DNA of 64,000 nt from Neptunomonas japonica JAMM 1380 (lineage in GTDB: Bacteria > Pseudomonadota > Gammaproteobacteria > Pseudomonadales > Balneatricaceae): contig NZ_AP014546.1 of the NCBI RefSeq assembly GCF_016592555.1, positions 1,116,001 through 1,180,000 on the forward strand, given 5' to 3'. The position numbers and the translations under genes are program-made. The notes under the pieces are model-generated. The model ran no database searches, was not told where the DNA came from, and saw only the letters and a program-made list of their open reading frames with translations. Below, piece by piece: positions 10,080 to 19,408 of the stretch. Positions within the stretch are counted from its first letter, which is position 1. Each line of letters starts with the position of its first letter.

Positions 10080-12233
10080 ATGCCAAGAATTTGTAATTAC
10101 AGGACGTTTATCTTGGCAGGAGCGTTGCTTTTTAATAGCAGTGTCGAGGCTTCAGGTGACTTAACAATTGATGACTTGAAAGCTTTACCAATTGATGAAC
10201 TCTCTTCGCTCGAAGTGGGTATCGCTTCAAAAATTCCTTCTCGCATTAATGAAACTCCTGCAGCTGTTTTCGTACTTACCGCTGAGAGTATTCGACGCTC
10301 TGGGGTTAGAAGCGTACCTGAGGCTTTGCGAATGGTGCCTGGGTTAAATGTGGGTTCTGTTAATGGTAGTGCTTGGGCAGTTAACTCTCGTGGTTTTAAT
10401 GAGACATTTGCTAATAAGTTTTTAGTTTTACTGGATGGCCGAAGCCTATATAACAATACTTTCGGTGGTGTGTATTGGGATATGCAAGATGTCCGTATGG
10501 AGGATGTTGAGCGTATAGAAGTCATTCGAGGACCTGGCTCCGCTGTATGGGGAGCTAATGCGATGAATGGTGTTATTAACATAATCACGCGCTCCTCATA
10601 TGCAACACAAGGTGGAGAATTTGTCAGTTTAGTAGGTAATCAGCATAAGGAAATTGGCTTTCGTTATGGTGGTGAAATAAACGAAAGAAGCAGCTATCGG
10701 TTGAGCTTGAAAGCACTCATCAATAATGAAAACTCACCAACTCCATATTCTGGCTTTAACAGTCAAGGTGCTGTCGCCAATGATGATGGAAAACATGCCC
10801 GTTTGTCTTTTCGAACGGATACCGATTTTGGTGAAGGCGAGTCGCTTTTAGTTGATGTAGGGTTATTTAGTGGTGACTCCGATCAACGGCTTTTTGCATC
10901 AGAGAAAGTAGCATCTGCTCCTGATTTTAATACAGTAGTAGCTCCGGCAATTAATAGTCTGATTACAAATGGAGCCTCTCAAGAGCAAATTTTTGCAGCA
11001 CTGGCGTTTCCTGAGTTTGGTTTATGTACTTTTTGTATGATGGATATTAGGGATAAGCAAAAATATAAAGGAGGCCATATACTTTCGCGTTGGAAGCGGG
11101 TGAGTGATGACCGTTGGCAAACGGTACAAGCCTATCTGGATTATACGCAGCGCGAGGATTACCAGCTTGACCAGCAGGCGATTGCTTTAGATTTAGACTA
11201 TGAGAGCGGATGGCAAAATTTAAACGGTAAATTTGCATGGGGAGTTGGGCTAAGAAGTGTTGCCGATGACTTGAAAGCAAATTTGTCTCCGACGTCGGTA
11301 CTCTCCTTTGGCCCCGCATCTCAGCGTAATAACGTACTCAATGCTTTTATTCAAAGTGAAGTAGATTTATTGCCTGATGTTAAGTTGTTAACGGGAGTTG
11401 GTTACGAATACTCTTCTGTATCGGGAAGTCAAATACAGCCAACTATAAGGGGAATTTGGTCTGTCAGCCCTGAAACCCAGTTTTGGAGCTCGGTATCTTA
11501 CTCTTCTCGTGTTCCATCAAGGGCAGAGACCTCAAATGTAAGTGCAAAAAATGCTTATGAGTTTACAGGTAACCCTGATCATGATGCTGAGAAACTGACT
11601 TCATGGGAGCTTGGCTTGCGCTATACACCAAGCAGCACTTTATCGTTTGATATGACGGCTTTCCGTTATTGGTATAGTGATCTGACAACGATTAAGATCG
11701 AACGACCATTCAACCCCTTCATTAGTACCAGTGATGTGGGTGTGTTAAGCATTGGTAATGAGGCTGATGCTGATGCCTATGGTGCTGAGTTATCAGCTAG
11801 GTGGTTAGTCCAGCCGGGCTGGGATATGCAGGCTTCTTATAGTTGGTTACAACAATCACTTGATCGTTTGCCTTCGTTAACAGAGCCTTTGCTGAGTACA
11901 AGTAAAGCACCTGTACACCAGTTTTCACTGCGCTCAAGCTGGGATTTGACATCAAACGTTGAGCTAGATTTGGGCGTGTATTATGTGTCCGCTCTATTTC
12001 CTACGGGGTCCGACTTTCTGGTTTTTGGTGATTATGGTGTAGATGAGTATGTAAGAACTGATCTTCGTGTGGGATGGCAAATATCACCTGAGGCAGAGCT
12101 GAGTATTATTGGTCAAAACTTGCTGAATAAAACGCATCAAGAATTTAATTCATCTCCGCTAAATGTGGGTGGTTACCCAGAGAACACTGAAATCAACCGT
12201 AGTATTTCTGCTAAATTGACGGTTAGGTTTTGA
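10080..12233 (+). CDS. TonB-dependent outer membrane receptor, co-operonic with a YfiR-like protein
   Basis: 717-residue outer-membrane beta-barrel. It has a signal peptide (to about residue 24), a plug domain (about 45-165, with RSGVRSVPEALRMVPGL and VIRGPGSAVWGANAMNGVI) and a long barrel ending in the C-terminal aromatic signature TVRF. The plug resembles that of cobalamin/siderophore receptors, but the ligand cannot be deduced. The stop codon lies 2 bases before the ATG of the YfiR-like gene, so the pair forms an operon. This pairing of a TonB receptor with DUF4154 proteins and a sensor kinase is seen in other marine bacteria (recalled, not checked). Confidence 0.92.
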   Translation: MPRICNYRTFILAGALLFNSSVEASGDLTIDDLKALPIDELSSLEVGIASKIPSRINETPAAVFVLTAESIRRSGVRSVPEALRMVPGLNVGSVNGSAWAVNSRGFNETFANKFLVLLDGRSLYNNTFGGVYWDMQDVRMEDVERIEVIRGPGSAVWGANAMNGVINIITRSSYATQGGEFVSLVGNQHKEIGFRYGGEINERSSYRLSLKALINNENSPTPYSGFNSQGAVANDDGKHARLSFRTDTDFGEGESLLVDVGLFSGDSDQRLFASEKVASAPDFNTVVAPAINSLITNGASQEQIFAALAFPEFGLCTFCMMDIRDKQKYKGGHILSRWKRVSDDRWQTVQAYLDYTQREDYQLDQQAIALDLDYESGWQNLNGKFAWGVGLRSVADDLKANLSPTSVLSFGPASQRNNVLNAFIQSEVDLLPDVKLLTGVGYEYSSVSGSQIQPTIRGIWSVSPETQFWSSVSYSSRVPSRAETSNVSAKNAYEFTGNPDHDAEKLTSWELGLRYTPSSTLSFDMTAFRYWYSDLTTIKIERPFNPFISTSDVGVLSIGNEADADAYGAELSARWLVQPGWDMQASYSWLQQSLDRLPSLTEPLLSTSKAPVHQFSLRSSWDLTSNVELDLGVYYVSALFPTGSDFLVFGDYGVDEYVRTDLRVGWQISPEAELSIIGQNLLNKTHQEFNSSPLNVGGYPENTEINRSISAKLTVRF

Positions 12234-12235
12234 AG

Positions 12236-12784
12236 ATGACAATATTCTTATTTAGGCATCTGTCTCTTTTTAGGTCCGTTTTTATCAGCCTTTGGCTAAT
12301 CTCTTCAGCTTCATTTGCGTTAGCTGATGATAACGTTATTGATAAAATAAAATCAGTTTATATTTATAACTTCCTATCGTTCATTCAGTGGCCTGAGCCT
12401 AAGGTACCAATGACGGAATATCAGTTATGTATGATTGCTGATCAAGAAATTATACATAAGCTGAAGAGTGTTGTTGTGGGTGAGCTGATGGACGGCTTGC
12501 CAATAATAGTTACATCGTTCTCGGATATGAAAACTTTAGGCAGCTGTCATCTTCTTTATATACAAGGCGATAGAGAGGTGTCTCCGGTTTTATTGCGTGA
12601 GGCTTCTCAGTCTGGAACTTTATTGATAGGTGATGCTAAAAGTCTTAACTCGGAAGGTCTTGGAATGGTGGGGTTTGAGACACGTGGGCGTAAAGTTCGT
12701 GTTGCAGTTAACCTAACGCGGTTGAAAAAAGCGGGCTTTAAAGTAAGCTCAAAACTTCTTAGGGTCGTTCGAATTATAAGATAA
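12236..12784 (+). CDS. YfiR-like periplasmic protein (DUF4154)
   Basis: 182-residue secreted protein with a signal peptide (about 1-31, ending ALA). The conserved beginning KIKSVYIYNFLSFIQWPE and the end SKLLRVVRII are typical of the DUF4154/YfiR family. YfiR is the periplasmic repressor of the CHASE8-containing diguanylate cyclase YfiN. Here a CHASE8 histidine kinase lies 1.2 kb downstream on the same strand, so it is the likely partner. An in-frame TTG at 12230 overlaps the receptor gene, but the ATG has AGG 8 bases upstream. Confidence 0.85.
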   Translation: MTIFLFRHLSLFRSVFISLWLISSASFALADDNVIDKIKSVYIYNFLSFIQWPEPKVPMTEYQLCMIADQEIIHKLKSVVVGELMDGLPIIVTSFSDMKTLGSCHLLYIQGDREVSPVLLREASQSGTLLIGDAKSLNSEGLGMVGFETRGRKVRVAVNLTRLKKAGFKVSSKLLRVVRIIR

Positions 12785-12811
12785 AAGGTCACTCAAGGAG
12801 GGTGACCTTTA
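12784..12811. terminator. Terminator between the YfiR-like gene and cysK
   Basis: Nine-base-pair stem (12784-12792 with 12802-12810) and nine-base loop between convergent genes. The flanking A and T runs are short; on the minus strand TTTTAT follows, so it serves cysK best. Confidence 0.75.
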
Positions 12812-12822
12812 TAAGAGTGTAT

Positions 12823-13791
12823 TTATTGGACTTGTTCATTTTCAGTGAACATTCCATCGTACAAAACGGTTGAAAGGTAGCGTTCACCAGAGTCCGGCAA
12901 AATGACAACAATCGTTTTTCCTTGATACTCAGGTAACGATGCAAGACGTAGTGCTGCAGCAGTTGCCGCCCCACAAGAAATACCAGCAAGAATCCCTTCA
13001 TCTTTCATTAGTTTTTGCGCTGTTGCTATTGCTTCATCATTTGTGACTGTTTCAACAAGGTCTACGAGATCAAGATCAAGGTTGCCTGGTATAAAACCAG
13101 CCCCTATTCCTTGTATTTTATGTGGGGCCGGTTGAACGGTGTCCTTGTTGATAGTCTGAGTAATAACGGGTGAATCCGCGGGCTCTACAGCAACGCTTGT
13201 GATGGCTTTACCTTGAGTTTTCTTAATATAGCGCGAAATTCCGCTAATAGTACCACCCGTACCTACTCCAGCGACGAGTACATCCACCGTTCCATCTGTA
13301 TCACGCCATACTTCCGGCCCCGTTGTTTCTTCATGAATCTTTGGGTTTGCAGGGTTTTGGAATTGCTGCAGCATTAAAATGTTATCGGGATCGGTATCAA
13401 CAATTTCTTGGGCTTTATCAATCGCTCCTTTCATGCCTTTTTCAGCAGGAGTGAGAATGATTTCTGCCCCCAGCGCTTTCATTAGTTTACGTCTTTCTAT
13501 GCTCATTGAAGCGGGCATAGTTAGCATAAGCTTATAACCACGTGAGGCTGCAACAAAAGCTAGCGCTATGCCTGTGTTGCCGCTGGTGGGCTCAACGAGC
13601 GTCATACCTGATTTTAGCTTACCAGACTTTTCGGCTGCCCATATCATGCTTGCTCCAATACGACACTTGATAGAACCTGCAGGATTACGTGACTCGATTT
13701 TTGCATAGATAGTTGCATCAGGGGCAAGTCTAGATAGCTTAATTAATGGGGTGTTGCCAATAGAGAGTGAGTTATCTTCAAAAACCTGCAT
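12823..13791 (-). CDS. cysK: Cysteine synthase A (O-acetylserine sulfhydrylase)
   Basis: 322-residue PLP enzyme making cysteine from O-acetylserine and sulfide. The PLP lysine is Lys42 in [12 protein letters not shown] and the PLP-phosphate loop PTSGNTG follows near residue 70. The sequence follows E. coli CysK closely ([21 protein letters not shown]), so it is CysK and not CysM. AAGGTG lies 5 bases before the ATG. It interrupts a signalling gene series on the opposite strand. It would consume sulfide delivered by the cys genes at 48.5-54.9 kb. Confidence 0.96.
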   Translation of the reverse strand: MQVFEDNSLSIGNTPLIKLSRLAPDATIYAKIESRNPAGSIKCRIGASMIWAAEKSGKLKSGMTLVEPTSGNTGIALAFVAASRGYKLMLTMPASMSIERRKLMKALGAEIILTPAEKGMKGAIDKAQEIVDTDPDNILMLQQFQNPANPKIHEETTGPEVWRDTDGTVDVLVAGVGTGGTISGISRYIKKTQGKAITSVAVEPADSPVITQTINKDTVQPAPHKIQGIGAGFIPGNLDLDLVDLVETVTNDEAIATAQKLMKDEGILAGISCGAATAAALRLASLPEYQGKTIVVILPDSGERYLSTVLYDGMFTENEQVQ

Positions 13792-14002
13792 TTTTTCACC
13801 TTATTCGAAATGAGAGAACTTACTGAAGTGTACTGCTGATGGTGAGGATTTCACAGATTCCTTTGCTATATGTTTATTGTTAATCATACTTAGAGTGTTG
13901 AGAATGAAAATTTCAGGTACAACAATGCCATTGCTGAGCACTTGTTCTAAGCTGTTATGTCTTAACTGTGGTTTTAATATGTTGTTTATATAGGTATTTA
14001 TT

Positions 14003-15904
14003 TTGAAGCAGTTTCTGCGGGACTTGCCTGTTCGCCACAAATTGACCGCTATTGTGATGGTGACGTCGCTCATTGTGTTAACCATATCTTATGTATTCTT
14101 TATTGCAAACTTTTGGTTCAGCAGCAGAGAGCAGTTAGTGGGTTCGGTACATACGTTGACCAAAGCTGTCAGCATTAATACAACAGCCGCGTTAGTGTTT
14201 GATGATGAGTTAACCGCTGCAGAGCTATTGAGAACGTTAAGCGCGAATAAAGATATTGAATATGCGGTATTACGAAATGTTAAAGGTGATGTCTTTGCAG
14301 AATACGGGCTATTGGTACCTGTTGAGCGTAGTGTTAATGTGCTTAAACGTTTATATGAGGCCTCTAACGTTAGCGATGCTGATGATTGGGGATATGAGTT
14401 TTTTGATGATTATTTAATACTTGAACAGCAGATAAAAGAGAAAGATCGGCTTATCGGAAGTTTGGGCGTTCGTGTCAGCCTTGCGAGTTATAAAGAGATG
14501 GTAAATCAATGGATACTCTTTGGTTTGCTTGCGATTACGGGTGTGTTATTAATTGGTTTTTTTATCACATCTCGTTTGAAAAAGGTCATTATAAACCCCA
14601 TCGAAAAACTGATTCATACCATGCGAGTTGTTTCAGAAGTGAATGATTATTCGCGAAGGGTAGAAAACCATTCTTCAGATGAATTTGGCGTTATGGTGAA
14701 GGGTTTTAACACCATGATTGGGCAAATTCAGGAACGAGATGAAGCGTTAAAGCACGCAAAAGATATAGCAGAAGAAGCCAATAAGGCAAAGTCTCGATTT
14801 CTAGCAACAATGAGCCATGAAATTAGGACACCGATGAACGGTGTCTTGGGTATGGCCGAGCTACTTTTAAATTCGGAGTTAACGGATGAGCAAAGGCGCA
14901 ATGCTGAAATAATCCATCGCTCGGGTGGGTCTTTACTGAGTATTATTAATGACATTCTTGATTATTCAAAAATTGAAGCGGGCCAGTTGATTTTAGAATC
15001 AGTATCGTTTGACCTATATGCACAAATTGAAGAAGTAATGCTGCTACTGAGTGAAACCGTTAATGGAAAGAAGCTAGCAATTTCGCATCAATTTGACCCT
15101 GACTTTAATGGGCAGATGACAGGCGATCCGATACGACTTAGGCAAATTCTTATGAATTTAATAGGAAATGCTCTGAAATTTACACAGGTAGGTCGTGTGA
15201 ATGTGAAGGTCTCAGCTCTGCTTTTAGAAAGCGCCCCGTTCTTAAGAATAGAGGTTCAAGACAGTGGCTCCGGTATTTCAGAAACGGCCATAGGGAGAAT
15301 TTTTGAGTCATTTTCGCAGGAAGATTCATCTATAACGCGTAAATATGGTGGCACGGGGCTTGGTCTTGCCATTTGTCGACAGCTTGTTGGCTTAATGGAA
15401 GGGGAAATCGGTGTACAAAGTATTGAAGGAAAAGGGTCAGTATTTTGGTTTGAGCTGCCTTTAAATGCACAAGATGCTCATGGCTCAGATGTTGGCAAAA
15501 CATTACTCAATGGCTCTCGAATATTACTTCTTAGGCAGCACGGGCACGCAGTCAGCAATGTGTCCCAGTTATTAGCTGACTGGGGTGTCGTACTTACCAT
15601 TGTTAACTCATCATCTGAAGCTGAAATTAAAATTCAAGAAGCTGCCTCTTTACATAAAAACTTTAGCCTTGTTTTGCTTGAGCATTGGGAGCAAGAAAGA
15701 GAGTTATCCAAATTTATACACTCATTGAGTTATCGTTATAGTCAATTTGCTACTAAGTTTATGGTCGTTGCTTCAGATGAATTATCAACAATGCGTTTGC
15801 CTGAATATGTTTGTGTGATTCGTGAAAAAGATGGACATATCAGACCCTCTTTATTATTGGATCAACTCTGCGATATTTTGGCGTCACAAGAAAAACAAAA
15901 ATAA
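14003..15904 (+). CDS. CHASE8-HAMP histidine kinase with a degenerate receiver at the C-terminus
   Basis: 633-residue membrane sensor kinase. Order: membrane helix (15-37), periplasmic CHASE8-like domain (about 40-150, with TTAALVFDDELTAAELL), second helix (169-190), HAMP (191-245), HisKA with phospho-accepting His272 in SHEIRTPMNG, HATPase (about 380-500), then a receiver-like fold (about 510-625) without an acidic phosphorylation site. The TTG start at 14003 has AGG 8 bases upstream; a stop lies 12 bases further up and no ATG is available before residue 19. CHASE8 is the domain that YfiR-type proteins inhibit in YfiN. Possibly one gene with the next ORF, see findings. Confidence 0.88.
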   Translation: MKQFLRDLPVRHKLTAIVMVTSLIVLTISYVFFIANFWFSSREQLVGSVHTLTKAVSINTTAALVFDDELTAAELLRTLSANKDIEYAVLRNVKGDVFAEYGLLVPVERSVNVLKRLYEASNVSDADDWGYEFFDDYLILEQQIKEKDRLIGSLGVRVSLASYKEMVNQWILFGLLAITGVLLIGFFITSRLKKVIINPIEKLIHTMRVVSEVNDYSRRVENHSSDEFGVMVKGFNTMIGQIQERDEALKHAKDIAEEANKAKSRFLATMSHEIRTPMNGVLGMAELLLNSELTDEQRRNAEIIHRSGGSLLSIINDILDYSKIEAGQLILESVSFDLYAQIEEVMLLLSETVNGKKLAISHQFDPDFNGQMTGDPIRLRQILMNLIGNALKFTQVGRVNVKVSALLLESAPFLRIEVQDSGSGISETAIGRIFESFSQEDSSITRKYGGTGLGLAICRQLVGLMEGEIGVQSIEGKGSVFWFELPLNAQDAHGSDVGKTLLNGSRILLLRQHGHAVSNVSQLLADWGVVLTIVNSSSEAEIKIQEAASLHKNFSLVLLEHWEQERELSKFIHSLSYRYSQFATKFMVVASDELSTMRLPEYVCVIREKDGHIRPSLLLDQLCDILASQEKQK

Positions 15905-15918
15905 CACCGACATCAGTG

Positions 15919-16734
15919 ATGAGTGATCAGCCTGCTACCTTGTCTAATTATCGAGGCCATATTCTTTTAGTAGAAGATAATGCGGTTAACCAACAGGTTG
16001 CCATGGGGTTGTTAAGGTTGATGGGCTGTACAGTGGATACCGCTGATAATGGGCTTGATGCCATAGAAATGTGGCGTAAGAATTCCTATGATTTGATTTT
16101 GATGGATATTGAAATGCCTGTATTGGATGGCATAACAGCGACAACATCTATAAGAAATGATGAAAGACACCAGCAACTGCCTAATACACCGATTGTAGCT
16201 GTTACTGCCAATGCAATGGATGGAGATAAAGAGCTCTATTTAAGTCGAGGAATGGATGATTATTTGAGCAAACCTTTTAGTCGCCAAAGTTTGTATCAAA
16301 TGCTAGGTCGTTGGTTAAAGAAACACTCTGAAAGCTTGCTAACAGATGACAGTGAGGAGCTGAAGGTGACAGAGAGCTCCGGAGAAAGCGATCTAAATGT
16401 AGCGCAATTAAATAATTTACGTGATTTATTGGATGAAAATGGTCAGCCACTCTTGAATAATCTCATTTGCATCTATACTGAAAGCAGTAGTCAAATTATG
16501 CGCGAGTTATCGGTAGCTATGGAGCGAAAAGATTTTGATGAAATGCGCCGTTTGGCTCACGCATTAAAATCATCGAGTGGGTCGGTGGGGTTAGATAAAG
16601 TGCATGCATTAAGCCGAGAAATTGAGCATGGATGCCGGTTATCAAATACGGAAAATATGGGTGCGCTATATCTATTACTAGTCGAGGCAAATCTATCGGC
16701 ACAGCAGAAATTAATGGATTTCATAAGATGTTAG
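15919..16734 (+). CDS. Response regulator with receiver and Hpt domains
   Basis: 271-residue protein with an intact receiver (phospho-acceptor Asp63 in LILMDIEMP, Lys118 in SKPF) and a C-terminal Hpt domain (His214 in RRLAHALKSSSGSVGL). These are the two phosphorelay modules usually found at the C-terminus of hybrid kinases like the protein encoded just upstream. It begins 14 bases after that gene ends, without a clear ribosome site. Adding one A in the junction would fuse both into a 910-residue hybrid kinase. It would relay phosphate from the CHASE8 kinase to other receivers. Confidence 0.85.
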   Translation: MSDQPATLSNYRGHILLVEDNAVNQQVAMGLLRLMGCTVDTADNGLDAIEMWRKNSYDLILMDIEMPVLDGITATTSIRNDERHQQLPNTPIVAVTANAMDGDKELYLSRGMDDYLSKPFSRQSLYQMLGRWLKKHSESLLTDDSEELKVTESSGESDLNVAQLNNLRDLLDENGQPLLNNLICIYTESSSQIMRELSVAMERKDFDEMRRLAHALKSSSGSVGLDKVHALSREIEHGCRLSNTENMGALYLLLVEANLSAQQKLMDFIRC

Positions 16735-16747
16735 GGAGTAACAATCT

Positions 16748-18862
16748 GTGATTGCCCAAGTTGAAAGCCAGACGATACTTATAGTTGATGATGATCCGGT
16801 CGCAAGAATGGTGGCTGCTGCTCACCTTCGCAAGGAAGGTTATGCTGTTGCATTGGCAGAGAATGGTGCCGTTTTTCTTGAGGTCCTTCAGGATATAAAT
16901 CCAGATTTGATTCTGTTAGATGTCGATATGCCAGTATTGGATGGTTTTTCGGCTTGTCGGCAACTGAGAAGCTTACACTCAGGAAAAACAGTTCCCGTAT
17001 TAATGATGACAGGCCTTGAAGGTGATAACTCTATTGAGGAAGCTTATGAAGCTGGTGCCACCGACTTTATAGCAAAGCCGGTGAATTGGACTTTATTAAA
17101 GCAGCGCCTGCGGTTTATGTTGCGTGCGGTTAACGCTATGAATGATCTTGTTGAAAGTGAATCAAGATTAGCTAAAGCACAATCTATCGCTGGACTCGAT
17201 TATTGGCGCTGGGATATTGTGCGGGAAAAAATGATATTTTCTGACAAGTTGGCTGAGCGTTTTAACTTCAATGTTAATAGCATAACCGTGCAACAACTGA
17301 TTAACAGAGTCGCTGCGGCAGACCGGCCACGCGTAGCAGACATCTTACAGCGCTCCAATGACCCCAAATCTATTCCGGCTGATTTTGAAGTGACACTGGA
17401 TCATCGTAGTGACAGTGAAAAATATAAAGTGCTTAGAGTACAGTCAGAACTTGAATATGATAATCAGGGTGTTCTCGTCGCCATAGAAGGCACGTTACAA
17501 GATATTACAGAACGTAAAGAGGCTGAAGCTCGTATACAGTTTTTATCTCGTTTTGACAGACTCACAGGGTTTCAAAATCGAGAATCCTTTACTCGGGTTA
17601 TGTATAGCCTGATAGGTGAGTGTATAAGAAGAGATGGTTGTATGGCGTTAGTATTGGTCGATATTGATCGCTTTGTACGTATTAATGATATTTATGGTCA
17701 CCGAACGGGTGATGAAGTGTTGCTCGAGGTTAGTCGTCGAATTACTGCTTTTGTTGACCTACTGCGTCAGGAAGTAGGAGGTTTAAGAAGTGAGGTTTGT
17801 CGTTGGGGGGGGGATAAATTTGGTTTAGCAATTTGTTGCTCTTCTAGTTTGGATTGCAATGTTGAAGTGACGACTAGGTTGATGGATTGTATTTCTGCTC
17901 CGTTTCGTGTCAATGGCCATGAGGTGTCTTTGACCTCTTGTATTGGGTACGCACGGGTTGTAGATACCACTCTGGATTTAGGCACATTACTTCGCAATGC
18001 TGAAAATGCTATGCGTAATGCTAAGCGCCAAGGGCGTAATATTGTACGTTGTTATGATGACAGTATGCTTGAGGTCACTGAGCGTCGTATGACGCTAGAA
18101 GTCGAGCTGCGTAAAGCGCTGCTCAATAAGCAGTTTATATTGCATTATCAGCCGCGGATTAATGCAAAAACGAAGTGTATTGTTGGCGCTGAAGCATTAT
18201 TGCGTTGGGAGCATCCCACTTTAGGTAGTCTTTCTCCTGTTGAGTTTATTCCCGTTCTAGAAGAGATGGGCTTAATTCATGAAGTCGGTGCTTGGGTGAT
18301 GGAGGCTGCATGCCAGCAATTGAAAATCTGGCACAACTGTGGCTTTAGTGATTTTGTTCTTTCTGTGAATTTAAGTGCTGTTCAATTCCGAGATATACGC
18401 CTAGCTCAAGAGATTGGTGACGTCATAAACCGTACGGGTATTACTCCTAAATATTTGGAGTTTGAACTGACAGAAACTGCGATTATGGAAGATGTAGCGC
18501 AAACACAAGCGACGCTGGCTCTATTAAAGGAGATTGGCGTTCAACTGGCTGTTGATGATTTTGGTACGGGTTACTCGTCTTTAGGTTATCTACGTAGTTT
18601 TCCATTAGATACGCTGAAAGTTGATAGGACATTTGTCAGTGAGCTTCCAGGTAATAGTAGTGATCGATCCCTTACATCCGCGATTATTGCAATGGCTCGT
18701 TCGCTCAGCTTGCATGTCGTTGCTGAAGGAATTGAAACACAGGAGCAGGCTGAATTTTTGCTGGAAAAACAGTGTGATGAATTTCAGGGTTTTCTCTATT
18801 CGAAGCCAGTAGATAGTAAGGCTTTTGATGTATTACTAAAAAGTGGGAAATCCTTGGGTTAA
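16748..18862 (+). CDS. Response regulator with PAS-like, degenerate GGDEF and EAL domains (c-di-GMP phosphodiesterase)
   Basis: 704-residue cytoplasmic protein. The receiver has Asp58 in LILLDVDMP; a PAS/PAC-like region spans about 135-260. The GGDEF domain (about 265-425) has GGDKF at 354-358, so the catalytic acidic residue is lost and cyclase activity is unlikely. The EAL domain looks intact: EAL from Glu482, SVNLSAVQF, ELTETAIM, DDFGTGYSS, LKVDRTF and the AEGIE motif. It probably hydrolyses c-di-GMP when phosphorylated by the upstream relay. The GTG start has AGGGAG 9 bases upstream and lies 13 bases after the Hpt gene, so they form one operon. Confidence 0.9.
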   Translation: MIAQVESQTILIVDDDPVARMVAAAHLRKEGYAVALAENGAVFLEVLQDINPDLILLDVDMPVLDGFSACRQLRSLHSGKTVPVLMMTGLEGDNSIEEAYEAGATDFIAKPVNWTLLKQRLRFMLRAVNAMNDLVESESRLAKAQSIAGLDYWRWDIVREKMIFSDKLAERFNFNVNSITVQQLINRVAAADRPRVADILQRSNDPKSIPADFEVTLDHRSDSEKYKVLRVQSELEYDNQGVLVAIEGTLQDITERKEAEARIQFLSRFDRLTGFQNRESFTRVMYSLIGECIRRDGCMALVLVDIDRFVRINDIYGHRTGDEVLLEVSRRITAFVDLLRQEVGGLRSEVCRWGGDKFGLAICCSSSLDCNVEVTTRLMDCISAPFRVNGHEVSLTSCIGYARVVDTTLDLGTLLRNAENAMRNAKRQGRNIVRCYDDSMLEVTERRMTLEVELRKALLNKQFILHYQPRINAKTKCIVGAEALLRWEHPTLGSLSPVEFIPVLEEMGLIHEVGAWVMEAACQQLKIWHNCGFSDFVLSVNLSAVQFRDIRLAQEIGDVINRTGITPKYLEFELTETAIMEDVAQTQATLALLKEIGVQLAVDDFGTGYSSLGYLRSFPLDTLKVDRTFVSELPGNSSDRSLTSAIIAMARSLSLHVVAEGIETQEQAEFLLEKQCDEFQGFLYSKPVDSKAFDVLLKSGKSLG

Positions 18863-18924
18863 TACCCGACACGTGATTATGGAAATGGTATATTAAGCCC
18901 CTCTAATTTTGAGGTGTCTTGATC

Positions 18925-19395
18925 ATGCGTGCTCTCATAAAGCTCTTAGCTCCTAGTATTTTTTCGTTAGCCTTTTTTGTGTTTCGCTCCTCTTTATTTC
19001 AAAAGTCGCCACGTAAGCATCAATGGATTATGCGAGTTTTTCGTTTTACAGCAGATAATGATAGCTGTAAGGCGTTATCTGTCTATGGGCATTTGCTGCA
19101 TTTTCGTGGAGAGGATGTTCAGAATCGCATTCAAGGCGCTATTTATATACAACGAGCTGCTGATAAGGGTGATATGAAGTCGCAATATCAGATGGGTAAG
19201 GTATATGAAATGGGGTACGAAAGTTATTTCTCTGTATCAAATGAAAAGTCGTTTCATTACTACCGCTTAGCTGCATCACAAGGACACTCATTGGCTATAA
19301 GCCGCATGATTAAGGTTTATAAAGAAGGTCAGCTGGGAGAGAAGGCTAACGCAGATGAAGTAAAGCACTGGCAGTCTTTACAGCCAGTGCTTTAA
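18925..19395 (+). CDS. Sel1-repeat protein
   Basis: 156-residue protein with an N-terminal hydrophobic segment (about 5-25), then about two Sel1-like alpha-alpha repeats (YIQRAADKGDMKSQYQMGKVY and the stretch FHYYRLAASQGHSLAISRM). Such repeats mediate protein contacts; no catalytic motif is visible. I chose ATG 18925 over TTG 18919, because GAGG at 18911-18914 fits the former. It follows the EAL gene by 62 bases and may be co-transcribed. A strong hairpin overlaps its 3' end. Confidence 0.75.
   Translation: MRALIKLLAPSIFSLAFFVFRSSLFQKSPRKHQWIMRVFRFTADNDSCKALSVYGHLLHFRGEDVQNRIQGAIYIQRAADKGDMKSQYQMGKVYEMGYESYFSVSNEKSFHYYRLAASQGHSLAISRMIKVYKEGQLGEKANADEVKHWQSLQPVL
19361..19394. terminator. Hairpin overlapping the stop codon of the Sel1 gene
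   Basis: Perfect 12-base-pair stem (19361-19372 with 19383-19394) and ten-base loop. The stem is within the last codons of the Sel1 gene and 15 bases beyond the end of the convergent DUF4139 gene. It lacks a long T-run but is positioned to stop both transcripts. Confidence 0.65.
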
Positions 19396-19408
19396 GTAAC
19401 TCCGTGTG

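Noticed and set aside
13801..14085. Minus-strand open frame of 94 codons upstream of cysK
   Set aside because: It overlaps the start of the CHASE8 kinase and resembles no protein.
15880..15925. Programmed -1 frameshift between the kinase and the REC-Hpt ORF
   Set aside because: No slippery heptamer lies in the zero frame; an indel or two true genes explain it more simply.
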